Shown here piece by piece: positions 27,795 to 39,871 of a stretch of DNA of 64,000 nt (position 1 is the stretch's first letter; each line of letters starts with the position of its first letter). The DNA comes from Streptococcus macacae NCTC 11558 (GTDB lineage: Bacteria; Bacillota; Bacilli; Lactobacillales; Streptococcaceae). The position numbers were made by a program, and so were the translations under genes. The stretch lies in contig NZ_AEUW02000001.1 in the NCBI RefSeq assembly GCF_000187995.2, forward strand, positions 310,001 through 374,000, written 5' to 3'. The notes beneath the pieces are model-generated. The model was not told the origin of the DNA. It saw only the letters and a program-made list of their open reading frames with translations, and did not search any database.

Positions 27795-28481
27795 ATGAAA
27801 AAAATTCGTGTAAAATACAAGCAGATAAGCCGGCTTTTTATGCTGATCGGCATATTCATTATAGCTGTTTATATTGCTTTTGTTCTCTATCGTTATTGGA
27901 ACCAATGGCTGGTTTTGGTCAATCCGCAAAGAGCGTTTAAGGTTTTTGAGCAGCAATTTCGTTCGGAAACTATCTTTAATTTTATGATTTTAACACTTTT
28001 GACCAGTCTTACCTCCGCCATCCCTTTTCTATCCAGCTCCGTTTTGTCAGTATTTAATGGACTTGTTTTTGGCTCTGGAATTGGGATTATAATGAATATT
28101 GCTGGAAATACTTTAGGTCATTTTTTCCTGATCCAGTTTATGGCACGTATTGATTTGGCTGATAAAGACAGTAAGTTAAATAAGCATTTAGAAAAGCTTG
28201 CCAAGATAAAAAATCCCTATCTTGCCCTCATTTTAGGTTATATGATTCCTTTTATTCCTTCCTTTTTAGTGGATTATACAGCTCTTGATACAAAAATGCC
28301 TTGGCATCGTTGGTTAATCTGCTTGATTCTTGGTGTTACTCCAGCAAGTGTTCTTTATGCTTTTGGAGGGCATGCTATTATAGATGGAAATGTCAAGGAG
28401 TTAATAGTTCTTGTCTTGTTTGTTCTTGTCTTGCTGCTGCTTTATAAAGGTTTTGAAAAAAGAAAAGCTGCTAAAGATTAA
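27795..28481 (+). CDS. VTT-domain (TVP38/TMEM64, DedA-like) membrane protein
   Basis: 228 residues from the ATG at 27795. A first membrane segment (~11–33), then the VTT domain: LTSAIPFLSSSVLSVFNGLVFG, AGNTLGHFFLIQF and the re-entrant-helix motif LGYMIPFIPSFLVDYTA, with further membrane segments to a basic C-terminus. Family members transport or scramble lipids; the substrate here is unknown. Own transcription unit between the sufB terminator and a hairpin at 28500–28522. Confidence 0.83.
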   Translation: MKKIRVKYKQISRLFMLIGIFIIAVYIAFVLYRYWNQWLVLVNPQRAFKVFEQQFRSETIFNFMILTLLTSLTSAIPFLSSSVLSVFNGLVFGSGIGIIMNIAGNTLGHFFLIQFMARIDLADKDSKLNKHLEKLAKIKNPYLALILGYMIPFIPSFLVDYTALDTKMPWHRWLICLILGVTPASVLYAFGGHAIIDGNVKELIVLVLFVLVLLLLYKGFEKRKAAKD

Positions 28482-28553
28482 GACCAGCAAAGCTTAAACA
28501 GACAGCCCTCAGCTGGCTGTCTATGGGGAAAATTGATCCCTGCAAAATCAATT

Positions 28554-28582
28554 TTGTCCCATGCCCTTGTTTTTGCTATAAT
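28554..28582 (+). promoter_or_regulatory. Promoter of the chorismate mutase–eriC operon
   Basis: TTGTCC (28554–28559), 17 bp, TATAAT (28577–28582), with the start codon 19 bases on. Confidence 0.75.
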
Positions 28583-28600
28583 AAAGCGAAAGGAGAAGAG

Positions 28601-28873
28601 ATGGATTTAGAAACTATTAGAGAGCAGATTGATAATATTGATAAAAAATTAGTTCAGGATTTGGAACAGCGAATGGCTTTGGTTAATCAGGTTGCCCACT
28701 ATAAAAAGGCGGCTGGCAAACAGGTGCTTGATCCAAAACGCGAACAGGCTCTGTTAAAAAAGATAGCTGGATTAGTTGATGATGACACCTATCGTTCAAC
28801 GATCTCAGCGATTTTTACAGATATTCTCAAACATTCCAGAGAATATCAAAGGAGAGTTTTGGATGAGAACTGA
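28601..28873 (+). CDS. Chorismate mutase, type II (AroQ)
   Basis: 90 residues from the ATG at 28601 (AAAGGAGAAGAG; upstream in-frame starts overlap the promoter). Helical AroQ domain: LETIREQIDNIDKKLVQDLEQRMALVNQVAHYKK with the catalytic Arg and Lys, and DPKREQALLKKI. Converts chorismate to prephenate for Phe/Tyr synthesis. It overlaps the following CLC gene by 11 nt. Confidence 0.9.
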   Translation: MDLETIREQIDNIDKKLVQDLEQRMALVNQVAHYKKAAGKQVLDPKREQALLKKIAGLVDDDTYRSTISAIFTDILKHSREYQRRVLDEN

Positions 28874-30083
28874 CATTAAGTCTTTTCTTGATTTAAAGAA
28901 AAACGGCCATCTCCTATTAATCTCAATAGCAGCGATCCTTGTTGGTGTATTGGTTGGTATCATTGATATGATTTTTGGTGCCGTTTTAAATGTTTTAACA
29001 GCATTTCGGCAAATGCATTTTTTATACCTGATTCCTTTTCTTCCGCTCTCAGGTTTGCTGATTGTTTTTCTTTATGATCGTTTTGGAGGAAAAAGCATCA
29101 AGGGGATGGGCTTAGTATTTGACGTTGCAGATAAAAAGGAAGTGACAATTCCTAAGAGGTTAGTCCCTTTAGCTATTTTTTCCACTTGGTTAACCCATCT
29201 TTTTGGTGCCAGTGCTGGCCGTGAGGGAGTAGCTGTTCAGATTGGGGCAGCCTTATCGCATGCTTTTTCACCTATTTTTAAATTTGAGGAGTCTTCCAGA
29301 AGTTTTTTAATCATTGGTATTGCAGCAGGTTTTGCAGGTTTATTTCAAACACCCATGGCTGCTATTTTATTCGCCTTAGAAGTCCTTGTTATTGGCCGTT
29401 TAGAATTATCTACTTTATTGCCAACAAGTTTAGCAGCTTATACTGCCAGCTATACATCTCATTTATTAGGATTAAAAAAATTCACTCATCTAATCAGAGT
29501 AACCATTGAATTAAATCCGGTTCTCTTTTTAAAATTGGCTTTTTTGGGAGTCTTATTTGGCTTAGTAGGAACTTTATTTGCCTACTTATTGAGAAGAACG
29601 AAATTAGCTTTGATTTTACGCTTTAGACGGCCTTATCAGCGTATAGTGCTTGTGGGTCTCCTGCTTAGTGTTCTCTTAACTGTACTGGGCATGGGACGCT
29701 ATTCTGGTTTAAGCACAGGTCTTCTTATCAATAGCTTTAAAGGAAATGTGTTTGTCTTTGATTGGCTGTTTAAGCTGATTTTAACGGTCTTAACCTTATC
29801 AGCAGGTTATCAAGGCGGTGAGGTGATGCCTATGTTTACTATAGGTGCAGCTCTAGGGGCCGTCTTAGCTCCTTTCTTTAACCTGCCGGCAGCTTTTGTA
29901 GCAGCTTTAGGCTATGCAAGTGTTTTTGGCAGCGGAACCAGTACGTTTTTAGCTCCTGTTTTTATTGGAGGAGAAATTTTTGGTTTTGAAAATATTCCCT
30001 ATTTTTTTATTGTGGTTTGTTTTGCCAGTATTGTTAAAAAGCAAATAAGTGTCTACAGCTCTCAAAAGGTTATTAATGGCTAG
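28863..30083 (+). CDS. CLC-type fluoride/proton antiporter 1
   Basis: 406 residues from ATG 28863, about ten membrane helices. CLC signature GREGVAVQIG; the chloride-selective GSGIP motif is absent, and the second conserved region reads GGEVMPMFTIGAALG, which fits the CLC-F (EriC-F) branch. In Streptococcus mutans the paired CLC genes beside rplS are known to support fluoride resistance. A hairpin (30109–30139) separates it from the second copy. Plasma membrane. Confidence 0.85.
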   Translation: MRTDIKSFLDLKKNGHLLLISIAAILVGVLVGIIDMIFGAVLNVLTAFRQMHFLYLIPFLPLSGLLIVFLYDRFGGKSIKGMGLVFDVADKKEVTIPKRLVPLAIFSTWLTHLFGASAGREGVAVQIGAALSHAFSPIFKFEESSRSFLIIGIAAGFAGLFQTPMAAILFALEVLVIGRLELSTLLPTSLAAYTASYTSHLLGLKKFTHLIRVTIELNPVLFLKLAFLGVLFGLVGTLFAYLLRRTKLALILRFRRPYQRIVLVGLLLSVLLTVLGMGRYSGLSTGLLINSFKGNVFVFDWLFKLILTVLTLSAGYQGGEVMPMFTIGAALGAVLAPFFNLPAAFVAALGYASVFGSGTSTFLAPVFIGGEIFGFENIPYFFIVVCFASIVKKQISVYSSQKVING

Positions 30084-30170
30084 CTCTAAAGACTGTATTT
30101 TATTTATGGGATAAGACAGTCTAAATTTTTGTCTTATCCTGTCACTTTCACTTTTATAAAAGGAAGTTTT

Positions 30171-31397
30171 ATGGTTGAAAAAAGAATTAAAGAAACAAGT
30201 GACTTATCCTATTTGACTTTGCTTGTTTTAGCTTTGATGGGACTTATCATTGGGGGACTGGTTGGTTTAGTTGATACTGTTTTTGGGCGTGTATTGATTG
30301 ATCTGACTGCGATTAGAGATAAAAATCCCTGGTATTGGCTTCCCTTTTTAAGTGTGGCTGGCTTAACTATTGTCTATTTGTATCAGACCATAGGCGCTAA
30401 AAGCGCTAAGGGGATGGGCTTAGTATTTCAGGTTGGCTTTGAAGAAGAAGATACTATTCCTAAGCGTCTGATACCAATGGTTATTGTCACGACTTGGCTA
30501 ACTCATCTTTTTGGCGGCAGTGCTGGCCGGGAGGGAGTCGCTGTACAATTAGGTGCGACAGTTGCTCATTGGTTTAACCGATTTTTTCATTTTCCAAATA
30601 AATCGCGTATTTTTCTGCTGACGGGCATGGCCGCTGGTTTTGCCGGCTTGTATCAGACACCGATGGCCTCCGTTTTATTTGCTTTAGAGGTGCTGGTGAT
30701 TGGCAATCTTGAGCTTGGCGCTTTGGTTCCCATGACCATTGCTTCTTTCACAGCTAGTCTGACATCGCATACCCTAGGCCTAGAAAAATTTTCTCATACT
30801 TTGGCAAGGACGGTTTCTTTGACACCAACTGTCTTTATTCAGTTGCTTATTTTGGGATTGGTCTTTGGTTTAGCAGGAAATCTATTTGCTTATTTATTAG
30901 CTTGGTGTAAGCAGCTGCAGGCACAGTTGTTTCCGAATCCCTATAGGCGTATTTTCCTTCTTGGCCTCCTCTTAAGTCTTCTTTTTCTGTTGCTTTATCA
31001 AGGACGTTATTCTGGTTTAGGAACGAATCTGATTGCTGCTAGTTTTTCAGGAGGAAAAATATATGCTTACGATTGGCTGCTGAAGTTATTATTGACTGTC
31101 ATAACCTTAGCCGCTGGTTTTCAAGGCGGAGAAGTAACGCCTTTGTTTGCTATTGGCTCTTCTTTAGGAGTTCTTCTAGCTAGCCTTTTTCATCTGCCGA
31201 TTGCATTCGTAGCTGCTCTTGGTTATATTTCTGTTTTTGGCAGTGCGACCAATACTTATTTAGCCCCTATTTTGATTGGCGGAGAGGTTTTTGGCTATCA
31301 AAATTTACCAGCCTATTTTATTGTCTCGACTTTTGCTTATATTGTTAATCGTAAACACTCTATCTACACTTTGCAGAAAATCAGCGTAAGAAGTTAA
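30171..31397 (+). CDS. CLC-type fluoride/proton antiporter 2
   Basis: 408 residues from ATG 30171 (AAAAGGAAG upstream). Clearly a tandem paralogue of the preceding gene (shared KGMGLVFQVG, GGSAGREGVAVQLGA, GGEVTPLFAIGSSLG). Lacks GSGIP, like CLC-F proteins, which export fluoride against protons. Two copies may give dosage or form a heteromer; CLC proteins are dimers. Confidence 0.85.
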   Translation: MVEKRIKETSDLSYLTLLVLALMGLIIGGLVGLVDTVFGRVLIDLTAIRDKNPWYWLPFLSVAGLTIVYLYQTIGAKSAKGMGLVFQVGFEEEDTIPKRLIPMVIVTTWLTHLFGGSAGREGVAVQLGATVAHWFNRFFHFPNKSRIFLLTGMAAGFAGLYQTPMASVLFALEVLVIGNLELGALVPMTIASFTASLTSHTLGLEKFSHTLARTVSLTPTVFIQLLILGLVFGLAGNLFAYLLAWCKQLQAQLFPNPYRRIFLLGLLLSLLFLLLYQGRYSGLGTNLIAASFSGGKIYAYDWLLKLLLTVITLAAGFQGGEVTPLFAIGSSLGVLLASLFHLPIAFVAALGYISVFGSATNTYLAPILIGGEVFGYQNLPAYFIVSTFAYIVNRKHSIYTLQKISVRS

Positions 31398-31455
31398 AAG
31401 AAATTTAAAGACTCTAAAATTCTCAATTAAGGCATATCTTCCTTAAAAAGAGGAC

Positions 31456-31484
31456 TTTACAATAAAAATAAATTTTGTTAAAAT
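31456..31484 (+). promoter_or_regulatory. rplS promoter
   Basis: TTTACA (31456–31461), 17 bp, TAAAAT (31479–31484). It leaves a leader of about 80 nt with an inverted CTAATC/GATTAG pair, possibly a ribosomal-protein leader; no firm motif match. Confidence 0.6.
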
Positions 31485-31569
31485 GAATTTTGTGTGTAAT
31501 GGACACATATAAACGGCTAATCCGCTGAGATCAGTTCTTAAGATTAGTAAGAGAAGGAGAATAAATAAA

Positions 31570-31917
31570 ATGAATCCATTAATTCAAAGTTTAACTGAAG
31601 ATCAGCTTCGTACAGATATCCCTGATTTTCAGCCCGGAGACACTGTACGTGTTCATGCTAAGGTCGTCGAAGGAAATCGTGAACGTGTTCAGGTTTTTGA
31701 AGGTGTTGTGATTTCACGTAAGGGCCAAGGCATTTCAGAAATGTACACTGTTCGTAAAATCTCAAGCGGTATCGGTGTTGAACGTACATTTCCGCTTCAT
31801 ACACCGCGTGTTGAAAAAATTGAAGTGACTCGCCATGGTAAAGTACGCCGTGCTAAACTTTACTATCTGCGCGCATTGCAAGGTAAAGCTGCACGTATTC
31901 AAGAAATCCGTAAATAA
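31570..31917 (+). CDS. rplS: 50S ribosomal protein L19
   Basis: 115 residues, standard L19: starts [14 protein letters not shown], has [23 protein letters not shown] and ends [20 protein letters not shown]. Located at the 30S–50S interface. AGAAGGAG precedes the ATG. Confidence 0.96.
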   Translation: MNPLIQSLTEDQLRTDIPDFQPGDTVRVHAKVVEGNRERVQVFEGVVISRKGQGISEMYTVRKISSGIGVERTFPLHTPRVEKIEVTRHGKVRRAKLYYLRALQGKAARIQEIRK

Positions 31918-31938
31918 GAAACAGTTACTCAACTGCTT

Positions 31939-31999
31939 GAGAGTGGGACAACGAAATCAAATTCTTCGAATGATTGATTTTCTGTCCCGCTCTTTTTTT
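31939..31999 (+). terminator. rplS terminator built from a dispersed repeat
   Basis: GAGAGTGGGACA pairs with TGTCCCGCTC plus seven T, with an inner hairpin AAATCAAATTC…GAATGATTGATTT. The sequence blocks are the same as those at 20432–20472. Confidence 0.75.
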
Positions 32000-32013
32000 A
32001 TTAATAAGAACAA

Positions 32014-32054
32014 AAACTCTTAGAATGCCGTTATACCAGTGATTCTAAGAGTTT
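32014..32054. terminator. Inverted repeat, probable terminator
   Basis: AAACTCTTAGAAT and ATTCTAAGAGTTT are perfect complements around a 15-base loop, in the gap between convergent rplS and merR. Confidence 0.6.
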
Positions 32055-32142
32055 ATTATGATGGGTTGCTCTCTTTAAAAGCTGCTTTTTTAAAATAAGT
32101 CAGGTTTATTTTCTGCATTAGCAGTCTAATAGGCTGGCTTTT

Positions 32143-32493
32143 TTACTTTTGTTTAACATGTGATGGTTTATCTTCCAAATGATCAGATAAGCTTTTGAAC
32201 ATATTATTTAAAGTCACCAGACGTTTTTCAACTTTTTTTACAGAAGCTTCTAAAGTAAACCCTTCTTCTAACATTTCTTGAATTAAAAGCATTTTTTTTA
32301 TGTTTATATAATCATATCTTCTGGTTGTCCCCTCTTTATTATTTTGAGAGTGGATAATTCCTTTTTCTTCCCAATAGCGGATTTTTCGAATAGGGATAGC
32401 AGTGATTTTGGAAACTTCACCAATACCGACAACTAATTTTTTTAAGAGTTCTACATCCAATAAAGCTGAGTAATCTTCATCTCTTTTTGCCAT
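32143..32493 (-). CDS. MerR-family transcriptional regulator
   Basis: 116 residues from the ATG at 32493 (AAAGGAC upstream). Winged-helix MerR DNA-binding part GIGEVSKITAIPIRKIRYWEEKGII followed by a short helical dimer region and a small tail with no Cys-rich metal site. TATAAT lies at 32518–32513 on the minus strand. Divergent from the NmrA-like oxidoreductase; operator-like dyads sit between them. Such small MerR proteins often sense redox stress or drugs; ligand unknown. Confidence 0.85.
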   Translation of the reverse strand: MAKRDEDYSALLDVELLKKLVVGIGEVSKITAIPIRKIRYWEEKGIIHSQNNKEGTTRRYDYINIKKMLLIQEMLEEGFTLEASVKKVEKRLVTLNNMFKSLSDHLEDKPSHVKQK

Positions 32494-32576
32494 AAGACAG
32501 TCCTTTTTAATCATTATAAGATAAGTTTTTTTGATAGCTCTATTTTACAATATTGAGAGCAGAAGGACAATTTTTC

Positions 32577-32624
32577 TTGACTAATAATTGTATTTATTTT
32601 ACAATTATTGTAGAAAATCTACAA
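32577..32624 (+). promoter_or_regulatory. Divergent-gene promoter with MerR-type operators
   Basis: TTGACT (32577–32582), 17 bp, TACAAT (32600–32605). The dyad TTGTA-N7-TACAA (32588–32604) fills the spacer as MerR operators do, and a second dyad TTGTAGA-AAA-TCTACAA covers 32608–32624. Confidence 0.7.
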
Positions 32625-32667
32625 ATTAGTGATTTAATTCAAATAAAGATTTAAGGGAAATAAGCGT

Positions 32668-33327
32668 ATGAAAAAAGCACTGGTGTTAGGAGCAACTGGC
32701 AGAACAGGAAGTTTGGTGATAGAAGAATTGTCCAAATACAAATCTATTCAGGTTATTGCTGGTTTAAGAAGGGAAGAAGATAAGGAGAGGCTGCCCAAAT
32801 TAAATTCAGCAATAGAGACAGCAGTGGTTGATATTGAGGATGTCTGCAGTCTGCGTAAGGCCCTGATTGACAGTGATATTATTATTCAAGCAATTCGTTT
32901 ACGGGGCGATATAGAAGAGAATGCTTTAATTCAGCTGGACCAGCGGATTCATCAAGCTCTTAATCCATCAAAGAAAGTTCACTTAGTTACAGTTGGAGGA
33001 GCAGGTTCCCTAAAATTAGCGGCAAATCAGCGCTTCTGGGAAGATGAACATTTTCCAAAACAAACCTTGCCGAGAGGAAGAGCTCATGCTAAATTAAGAG
33101 ATTATTTGGAAGGATCAGTTTTTAACCACACTTGGACCTATTTACTTCCTCCGCCAGTTTATCTTGCTGAAGGAGCAAAAACTGGCTCTTATAAGCTATA
33201 TCATTCTGCACAGATAGAAGCATTTTTTCTCAGTAAATCCATTTCTTATGCAGATTTTGCTCTTGCGATAGTAGATGCTGCAATGCAAGACTGGCAAGGT
33301 GTCTATTTGATTGCAGGAGCAAACTAA
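32668..33327 (+). CDS. NAD(P)-binding oxidoreductase, NmrA/atypical SDR
   Basis: 219 residues. Rossmann start KALVLGATGRTGSLVIEEL, second strand IAGLRR, and VTVGGAGSL; lacks the classical YxxxK, as in atypical SDR/NmrA-like proteins. Likely an NADPH-binding reductase or redox sensor. Divergent from merR and presumably activated by it. AAGGGAAATAAGCGT precedes the ATG. Confidence 0.82.
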   Translation: MKKALVLGATGRTGSLVIEELSKYKSIQVIAGLRREEDKERLPKLNSAIETAVVDIEDVCSLRKALIDSDIIIQAIRLRGDIEENALIQLDQRIHQALNPSKKVHLVTVGGAGSLKLAANQRFWEDEHFPKQTLPRGRAHAKLRDYLEGSVFNHTWTYLLPPPVYLAEGAKTGSYKLYHSAQIEAFFLSKSISYADFALAIVDAAMQDWQGVYLIAGAN

Positions 33328-33364
33328 TATCTCCTTTTAATTGCTGCAAACAGCTTTGCAAAGC

Positions 33365-33393
33365 TTGCATTCATTTCTTGTCTGAGGTACAAT
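33365..33393 (+). promoter_or_regulatory. tRNA-Arg promoter
   Basis: TTGCAT (33365–33370), 17 bp, TACAAT (33388–33393); start expected near 33400. Confidence 0.65.
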
Positions 33394-33408
33394 AGAGGGA
33401 GCTGTTTT

Positions 33409-33480
33409 GTCCCCTTAGTTAAATGGATATAACATCTTCCTCCTAAGAAGCAGTTGCTGGTTCGATTCCGGCAGGGGATA
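33409..33480 (+). tRNA. tRNA-Arg (anticodon CCT)
   Basis: 72 nt. Acceptor arms GTCCCCT and AGGGGAT with discriminator A, D-arm TTAGTTAAATGGAT, anticodon loop CTCCTAA giving CCT, T-arm GCTGGTTCGATTCCGGC. CCA is not encoded. A hairpin with AAAGAGCCA/TGGCTTTTT follows. The remainder of 33328–33694 shows only promoters. Confidence 0.93.
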
Positions 33481-33694
33481 TACAAAATAAAAGAGCCATT
33501 TGTTTTTTCTTGAGTGTCTGAGAGAACTGTGGCTTTTTGATTTTATTTTAGAAACAGTCAATGGATCAATTGGCCTTGTGTAGGAGAAATCCTTTCATAC
33601 TAAGCTTTTAAATTTGGCAGATTTTTCGCTTTTTGACTGTTGTGACAAGATAAAAATGATATAATATCTTTTATAAAATTTCTAGGGAGTATTC

Positions 33695-34921
33695 ATGGCA
33701 ACGAAAAAAAAACCGATTGACAGTCGTGTGGATTATTCACTTATTTTACCTGTTTTCTTTTTAATTTTAATTGGACTTTATTCTATTTATACAGCGACGA
33801 GTCATGATTATGCCAGCAAAACTGCAGTGGTTATGGGGCAGCAGATGATTTGGTTAATCATAGGGATTGGACTGAGTTTGATTGTTATGCTTTTTAGTAC
33901 CGAGCTGCTTTGGAAGATGACGCCTTATTTTTATGGATTTGGTCTGGCTTTGATGGTGCTGCCCTTGATTTTTTATAGTCCGGAATTAGTTGCCTCTACT
34001 GGAGCCAAAAACTGGGTATCTATCGGTTCTGTCACGCTTTTTCAGCCTTCTGAATTTATGAAAATTTCTTATATTCTGATTTTAGCAAGGCTGGCGGTAA
34101 GTTTTAAACAGAAATACCATGATAGAGATTTAAGAGAAGATGGGAAACTGCTTCTTAGATTTGCGCTGCTTACTTTGCCGGTTATGATTCTTCTGGCTCT
34201 TCAGAGGGATTTAGGAACAGCTATGGTTTTTATGGCGATTTTAGCAGGAATGGTTTTAATTGCCGGTGTATCTTGGCAGATTATTTTGCCTGTGGTTGGT
34301 GGAGTGATTCTTATAATAGGCTTGTTTCTTCTGGCTTTTCTTTTACCGGGAGGAAAAGAGTTTTTCTATAATCATTTAGGGATGGACACTTATCAGATTA
34401 ACCGTCTGTCAGCTTGGCTGAGTCCATTTGATTATGCCGGAACAATAGCTTATCAACAAACGCAAGGGATGATTTCCATTGGCAGCGGTGGTTTATTTGG
34501 CAAGGGGTTTAATGTAGTTGATCTTCCCGTTCCTGTCCGTGAAAGTGATATGATCTTCACTGTCATTGCTGAGAATTTTGGCTTTATTGGCGGCAGCATT
34601 GTCTTAGTTTTATATTTACTGCTGATTTATCGCATGTTGCGTGTTACTTTTGCGTCTAATAATCTTTTTTATACTTATATTTCAACTGGCTTTATTATGA
34701 TGATTTTATTCCATATTTTTGAAAATATCGGAGCTGCTATTGGGATTTTGCCTTTAACAGGGATTCCTCTTCCTTTTATTTCTCAAGGGGGAAGCTCTCT
34801 GATTTCTAATTTAATAGGTGTTGGTTTAGTGCTTTCTATGTCCTATCAAAACAGTGTTAATCAAGAAAGAGCAAGGGATCAGCATTTTGCACAGCAAAGA
34901 AAGAAGGGTCTAGAGAACTAG
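33695..34921 (+). CDS. rodA: RodA/FtsW SEDS peptidoglycan glycosyltransferase
   Basis: 408 residues with about ten membrane helices. SEDS family: SVTLFQPSEFMKISYILILA, LLALQRDLGTAMVF and the C-terminal GIPLPFISQGGSSLISNLIGVG. Polymerises lipid II with a class B PBP. I choose RodA over FtsW because of its place before HAD–gyrB, the usual streptococcal rodA site. A TGATATAAT extended −10 lies upstream. TAGGGAG precedes the ATG. Confidence 0.88.
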   Translation: MATKKKPIDSRVDYSLILPVFFLILIGLYSIYTATSHDYASKTAVVMGQQMIWLIIGIGLSLIVMLFSTELLWKMTPYFYGFGLALMVLPLIFYSPELVASTGAKNWVSIGSVTLFQPSEFMKISYILILARLAVSFKQKYHDRDLREDGKLLLRFALLTLPVMILLALQRDLGTAMVFMAILAGMVLIAGVSWQIILPVVGGVILIIGLFLLAFLLPGGKEFFYNHLGMDTYQINRLSAWLSPFDYAGTIAYQQTQGMISIGSGGLFGKGFNVVDLPVPVRESDMIFTVIAENFGFIGGSIVLVLYLLLIYRMLRVTFASNNLFYTYISTGFIMMILFHIFENIGAAIGILPLTGIPLPFISQGGSSLISNLIGVGLVLSMSYQNSVNQERARDQHFAQQRKKGLEN

Positions 34922-34966
34922 GCTCTTTTCTTGTATTCTAAACTGTAAAAAAATAGAAAAATATGT

Positions 34967-34972
34967 TACAAT
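34967..34972 (+). promoter_or_regulatory. Extended −10 abutting HAD gene start
   Basis: TGTTACAAT (34964–34972) ends seven bases before the ATG at 34980, and no Shine-Dalgarno is present. This suggests a leaderless transcript. Confidence 0.45.
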
Positions 34973-34979
34973 AAAAAGC

Positions 34980-37504
<2,525 letters not shown>

Positions 37505-37598
37505 TCAGAGATTTTTTTGAAAAGCACCTGGAAGTATGTTATAATCGTAGCGTTATAGCTTATTTTGACAATAAATAAGACAATTTAAGGAGATTAAG

Positions 37599-39323
37599 AT
37601 GTCTAGCGGAATAGTGTTGCTGATAGTGGCGATCGTACTGGTAGTTATTACTGCCTATCTCGTAGCTGTTATCATCAGGAAACGAAATGACTCGTTAATT
37701 ACAAAATTAGAAGAACGCAAACAAAATCTTTTTGATTTGCCTGTCAATGATGAAATTGAAGAAATTAAAAAACTGCATCTGATTGGTCAAAGTCAAACGA
37801 CTTTTCGTGAATGGAACCAAAAATGGGTGGATTTGTCATTAAATTCTTTTAGCGATATCGAAAATCATATTTTTGAAGCTGAAAACCTTAATGACACCTT
37901 TAATTTCATTCGTGCTCACAGTCAGATTAATAATATTGAAAGCCAGTTAAATCTTGCAGAAGAAGATATTAAAGCTATTCGTGAAGGCCTTTCGATCTTA
38001 AAGGAGCAGGAAGAAAAAAACAGCGCGCGTGTTTTGCATGCACTTGAGCTGTATGAAAATCTTCAGTCTTCTGTTGAAGAAAGCGACAGTAATTTTGGTG
38101 CTACCATGCCTGAAATTGAGACACAGCTGAAAAATATTGAAGCAGAATTCTCACAGTTTGTCACCCTTAATTCTTCTGGAGATCCAGTAGAAGCTGCCCA
38201 AATTCTTGATCGTGCAGAAGAGCATACGATTGCTCTTGGTCAGATGACAGAAAAAATTCCTGCTATTGTGGCTAAATTAGAAGATGATTTTCCTGATCAA
38301 TTAGATGATTTGGAGTCTGGTTACCGCCGCCTTTTAGAAGAGCACTATCATTTTCCAGAAAAGAATATCGAAGAGCGTTTTCAAGAGATTCGCGAAGCTA
38401 TTGGTAAGAACTCTAATGATTTAGTTTCTTTGGATCTAGATAAGGCAGAAACAGAAAATACAGCTATTCAAGAAAAAATTGATGCGCTTTATGATGTTTT
38501 TGAGCGTGAGATTCAGGCACACAAGCAAATTGTCAAGAATAAAAAAATAATTCCTGCTTATTTGGAACATGCTAAAAGCAATAATGAACAGCTGGAAAAA
38601 GAGATTGAACGGCTCGCTGAGATTTATATTCTAAATGATAAAGAGGAAGTTAATATTCGTGACTTCAAGCAGGATTTATCAAAAATTGAAACTGAAATTC
38701 TGCCGATTATTGAGAACCTTGATACGCAGGAAAAACCATTTTCAGTCTTAGAGGAGCGTTTCAGCCGTGCCATTAAGACACTTGATTTGGTTGAGGAAGG
38801 GCAGCTAGATGTCTTTAACAGCTTGAAAGATATTGAAAATGTTGAAAAAGACTCTCGCCAAAAATTAGATAGCTATATTAATCAGCTTCATGCTGTTAAG
38901 CGTTTTATGGAAAAACGCAATTTGCCTGGTATTCCTAAAGACTTTTTAACGGTTTTCTTTACAACAAGTACTCAATTAGAAAACTTAATGGATGAATTAA
39001 ACCGTGCCCGTATCCATATTGAGACCGTTACACGCATGACGGAGACGGCTACAGCAGCGGTTGAAAATTTAAAAGAGACGGCTTACCTTGTTGTTCAAAA
39101 TGCTATTTTAACAGAGCAGCTGCTGCAGTATTCTAACCGTTATCGCAGTTTTGAACCAAGCGTTCAGGAAAGTTTTGATATTGCTCTGAAACTTTTTGAA
39201 GAAGATTTCGATTATCAAGCTTCCTTTGATGAAATATCTTATGCATTGGAGACTGTAGAGCCTGGAGTGACAGAGCGTTTTGTTACTTCCTATGAAAAAA
39301 CACGCGAAACCATTCGTTTTTAA
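37599..39323 (+). CDS. ezrA: Septation ring regulator EzrA
   Basis: 574 residues. One N-terminal membrane helix (residues ~3–25), then a long cytoplasmic spectrin-like coiled-coil to the end, typical of EzrA, which controls FtsZ ring formation in cocci. TTAAGGAG precedes the ATG. Position after gyrB is conserved in streptococci. Confidence 0.95.
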   Translation: MSSGIVLLIVAIVLVVITAYLVAVIIRKRNDSLITKLEERKQNLFDLPVNDEIEEIKKLHLIGQSQTTFREWNQKWVDLSLNSFSDIENHIFEAENLNDTFNFIRAHSQINNIESQLNLAEEDIKAIREGLSILKEQEEKNSARVLHALELYENLQSSVEESDSNFGATMPEIETQLKNIEAEFSQFVTLNSSGDPVEAAQILDRAEEHTIALGQMTEKIPAIVAKLEDDFPDQLDDLESGYRRLLEEHYHFPEKNIEERFQEIREAIGKNSNDLVSLDLDKAETENTAIQEKIDALYDVFEREIQAHKQIVKNKKIIPAYLEHAKSNNEQLEKEIERLAEIYILNDKEEVNIRDFKQDLSKIETEILPIIENLDTQEKPFSVLEERFSRAIKTLDLVEEGQLDVFNSLKDIENVEKDSRQKLDSYINQLHAVKRFMEKRNLPGIPKDFLTVFFTTSTQLENLMDELNRARIHIETVTRMTETATAAVENLKETAYLVVQNAILTEQLLQYSNRYRSFEPSVQESFDIALKLFEEDFDYQASFDEISYALETVEPGVTERFVTSYEKTRETIRF

Positions 39324-39329
39324 TAAGTC

Positions 39330-39366
39330 TAACAACACTGATTAGCAATACTAATCGGTGTTGTTT
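39330..39366 (+). terminator. ezrA terminator
   Basis: AACAACACTGATTAG pairs with CTAATCGGTGTTGTT, followed by TAATTTTT. Confidence 0.85.
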
Positions 39367-39582
39367 AATTTTTAGAATAAAATAACCTGTATGTCAGTTG
39401 ATTAACCGTTATCAAAAAAGTCCATTGGATTATCTTATAAATGGTGAAACAAGACAGAGCCAATCCAAATAAATCACTTAAATGATAGCACTAAACGTTA
39501 TTATTACTGTTGTTAAATAAAGTAAAAATTGTTAAACTAATATCATTAAAGAAAAATATTTGTCAAAAAATAAAAGGAGAAT

Positions 39583-39840
39583 TTGACGCACACCTTAGCT
39601 TTGGACTCAATGGTATTTGAAAATTTTGAGACAGTAGAAAATGATTACCTTGCTACTATCAATGGTGAAGGTTGGGGAGGAGCAACCCTCGGTGGAGCTG
39701 CTGGTTCTCTTATGCCTGGTGTAGGTAATGCAGCCGGGACATTAGTAGGCGGTGCTATTGGTGGTGTCGCAGGCGGTATTGTAGGCGGTATTGGTGGAGC
39801 TATTACCGGAGGTATTGTCGGATATCAGTTACCATTTTAA
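39583..39840 (+). CDS. Bacteriocin-like glycine-zipper peptide with atypical leader
   Basis: 85 residues if begun at TTG 39583 (AAAAGGAG only three bases upstream); ATG 39610 is the alternative. The N-terminus FENFETVENDYLATINGE resembles a Blp/class IIb leader (FexF…LsxVeGG), but the usual Gly-Gly end reads Gly-Glu. The rest is a Gly/Ala/Ile-rich hydrophobic stretch with repeated GxxxG spacing (AGTLVGGAIGGVAGGIVGGI), as in two-peptide bacteriocins that form membrane pores. No export genes nearby. Role inferred; export by a PCAT transporter is doubtful because of the leader. Confidence 0.6.
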   Translation: MTHTLALDSMVFENFETVENDYLATINGEGWGGATLGGAAGSLMPGVGNAAGTLVGGAIGGVAGGIVGGIGGAITGGIVGYQLPF

Positions 39841-39871
39841 TGAGTCGTTAATACATGAAAGGCAAGTTATT

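Noticed and set aside
33409..33480. tRNA-Arg as an integration site of a mobile element
   Set aside because: No integrase, no repeated tRNA 3' end nearby, and ordinary core genes on both sides.
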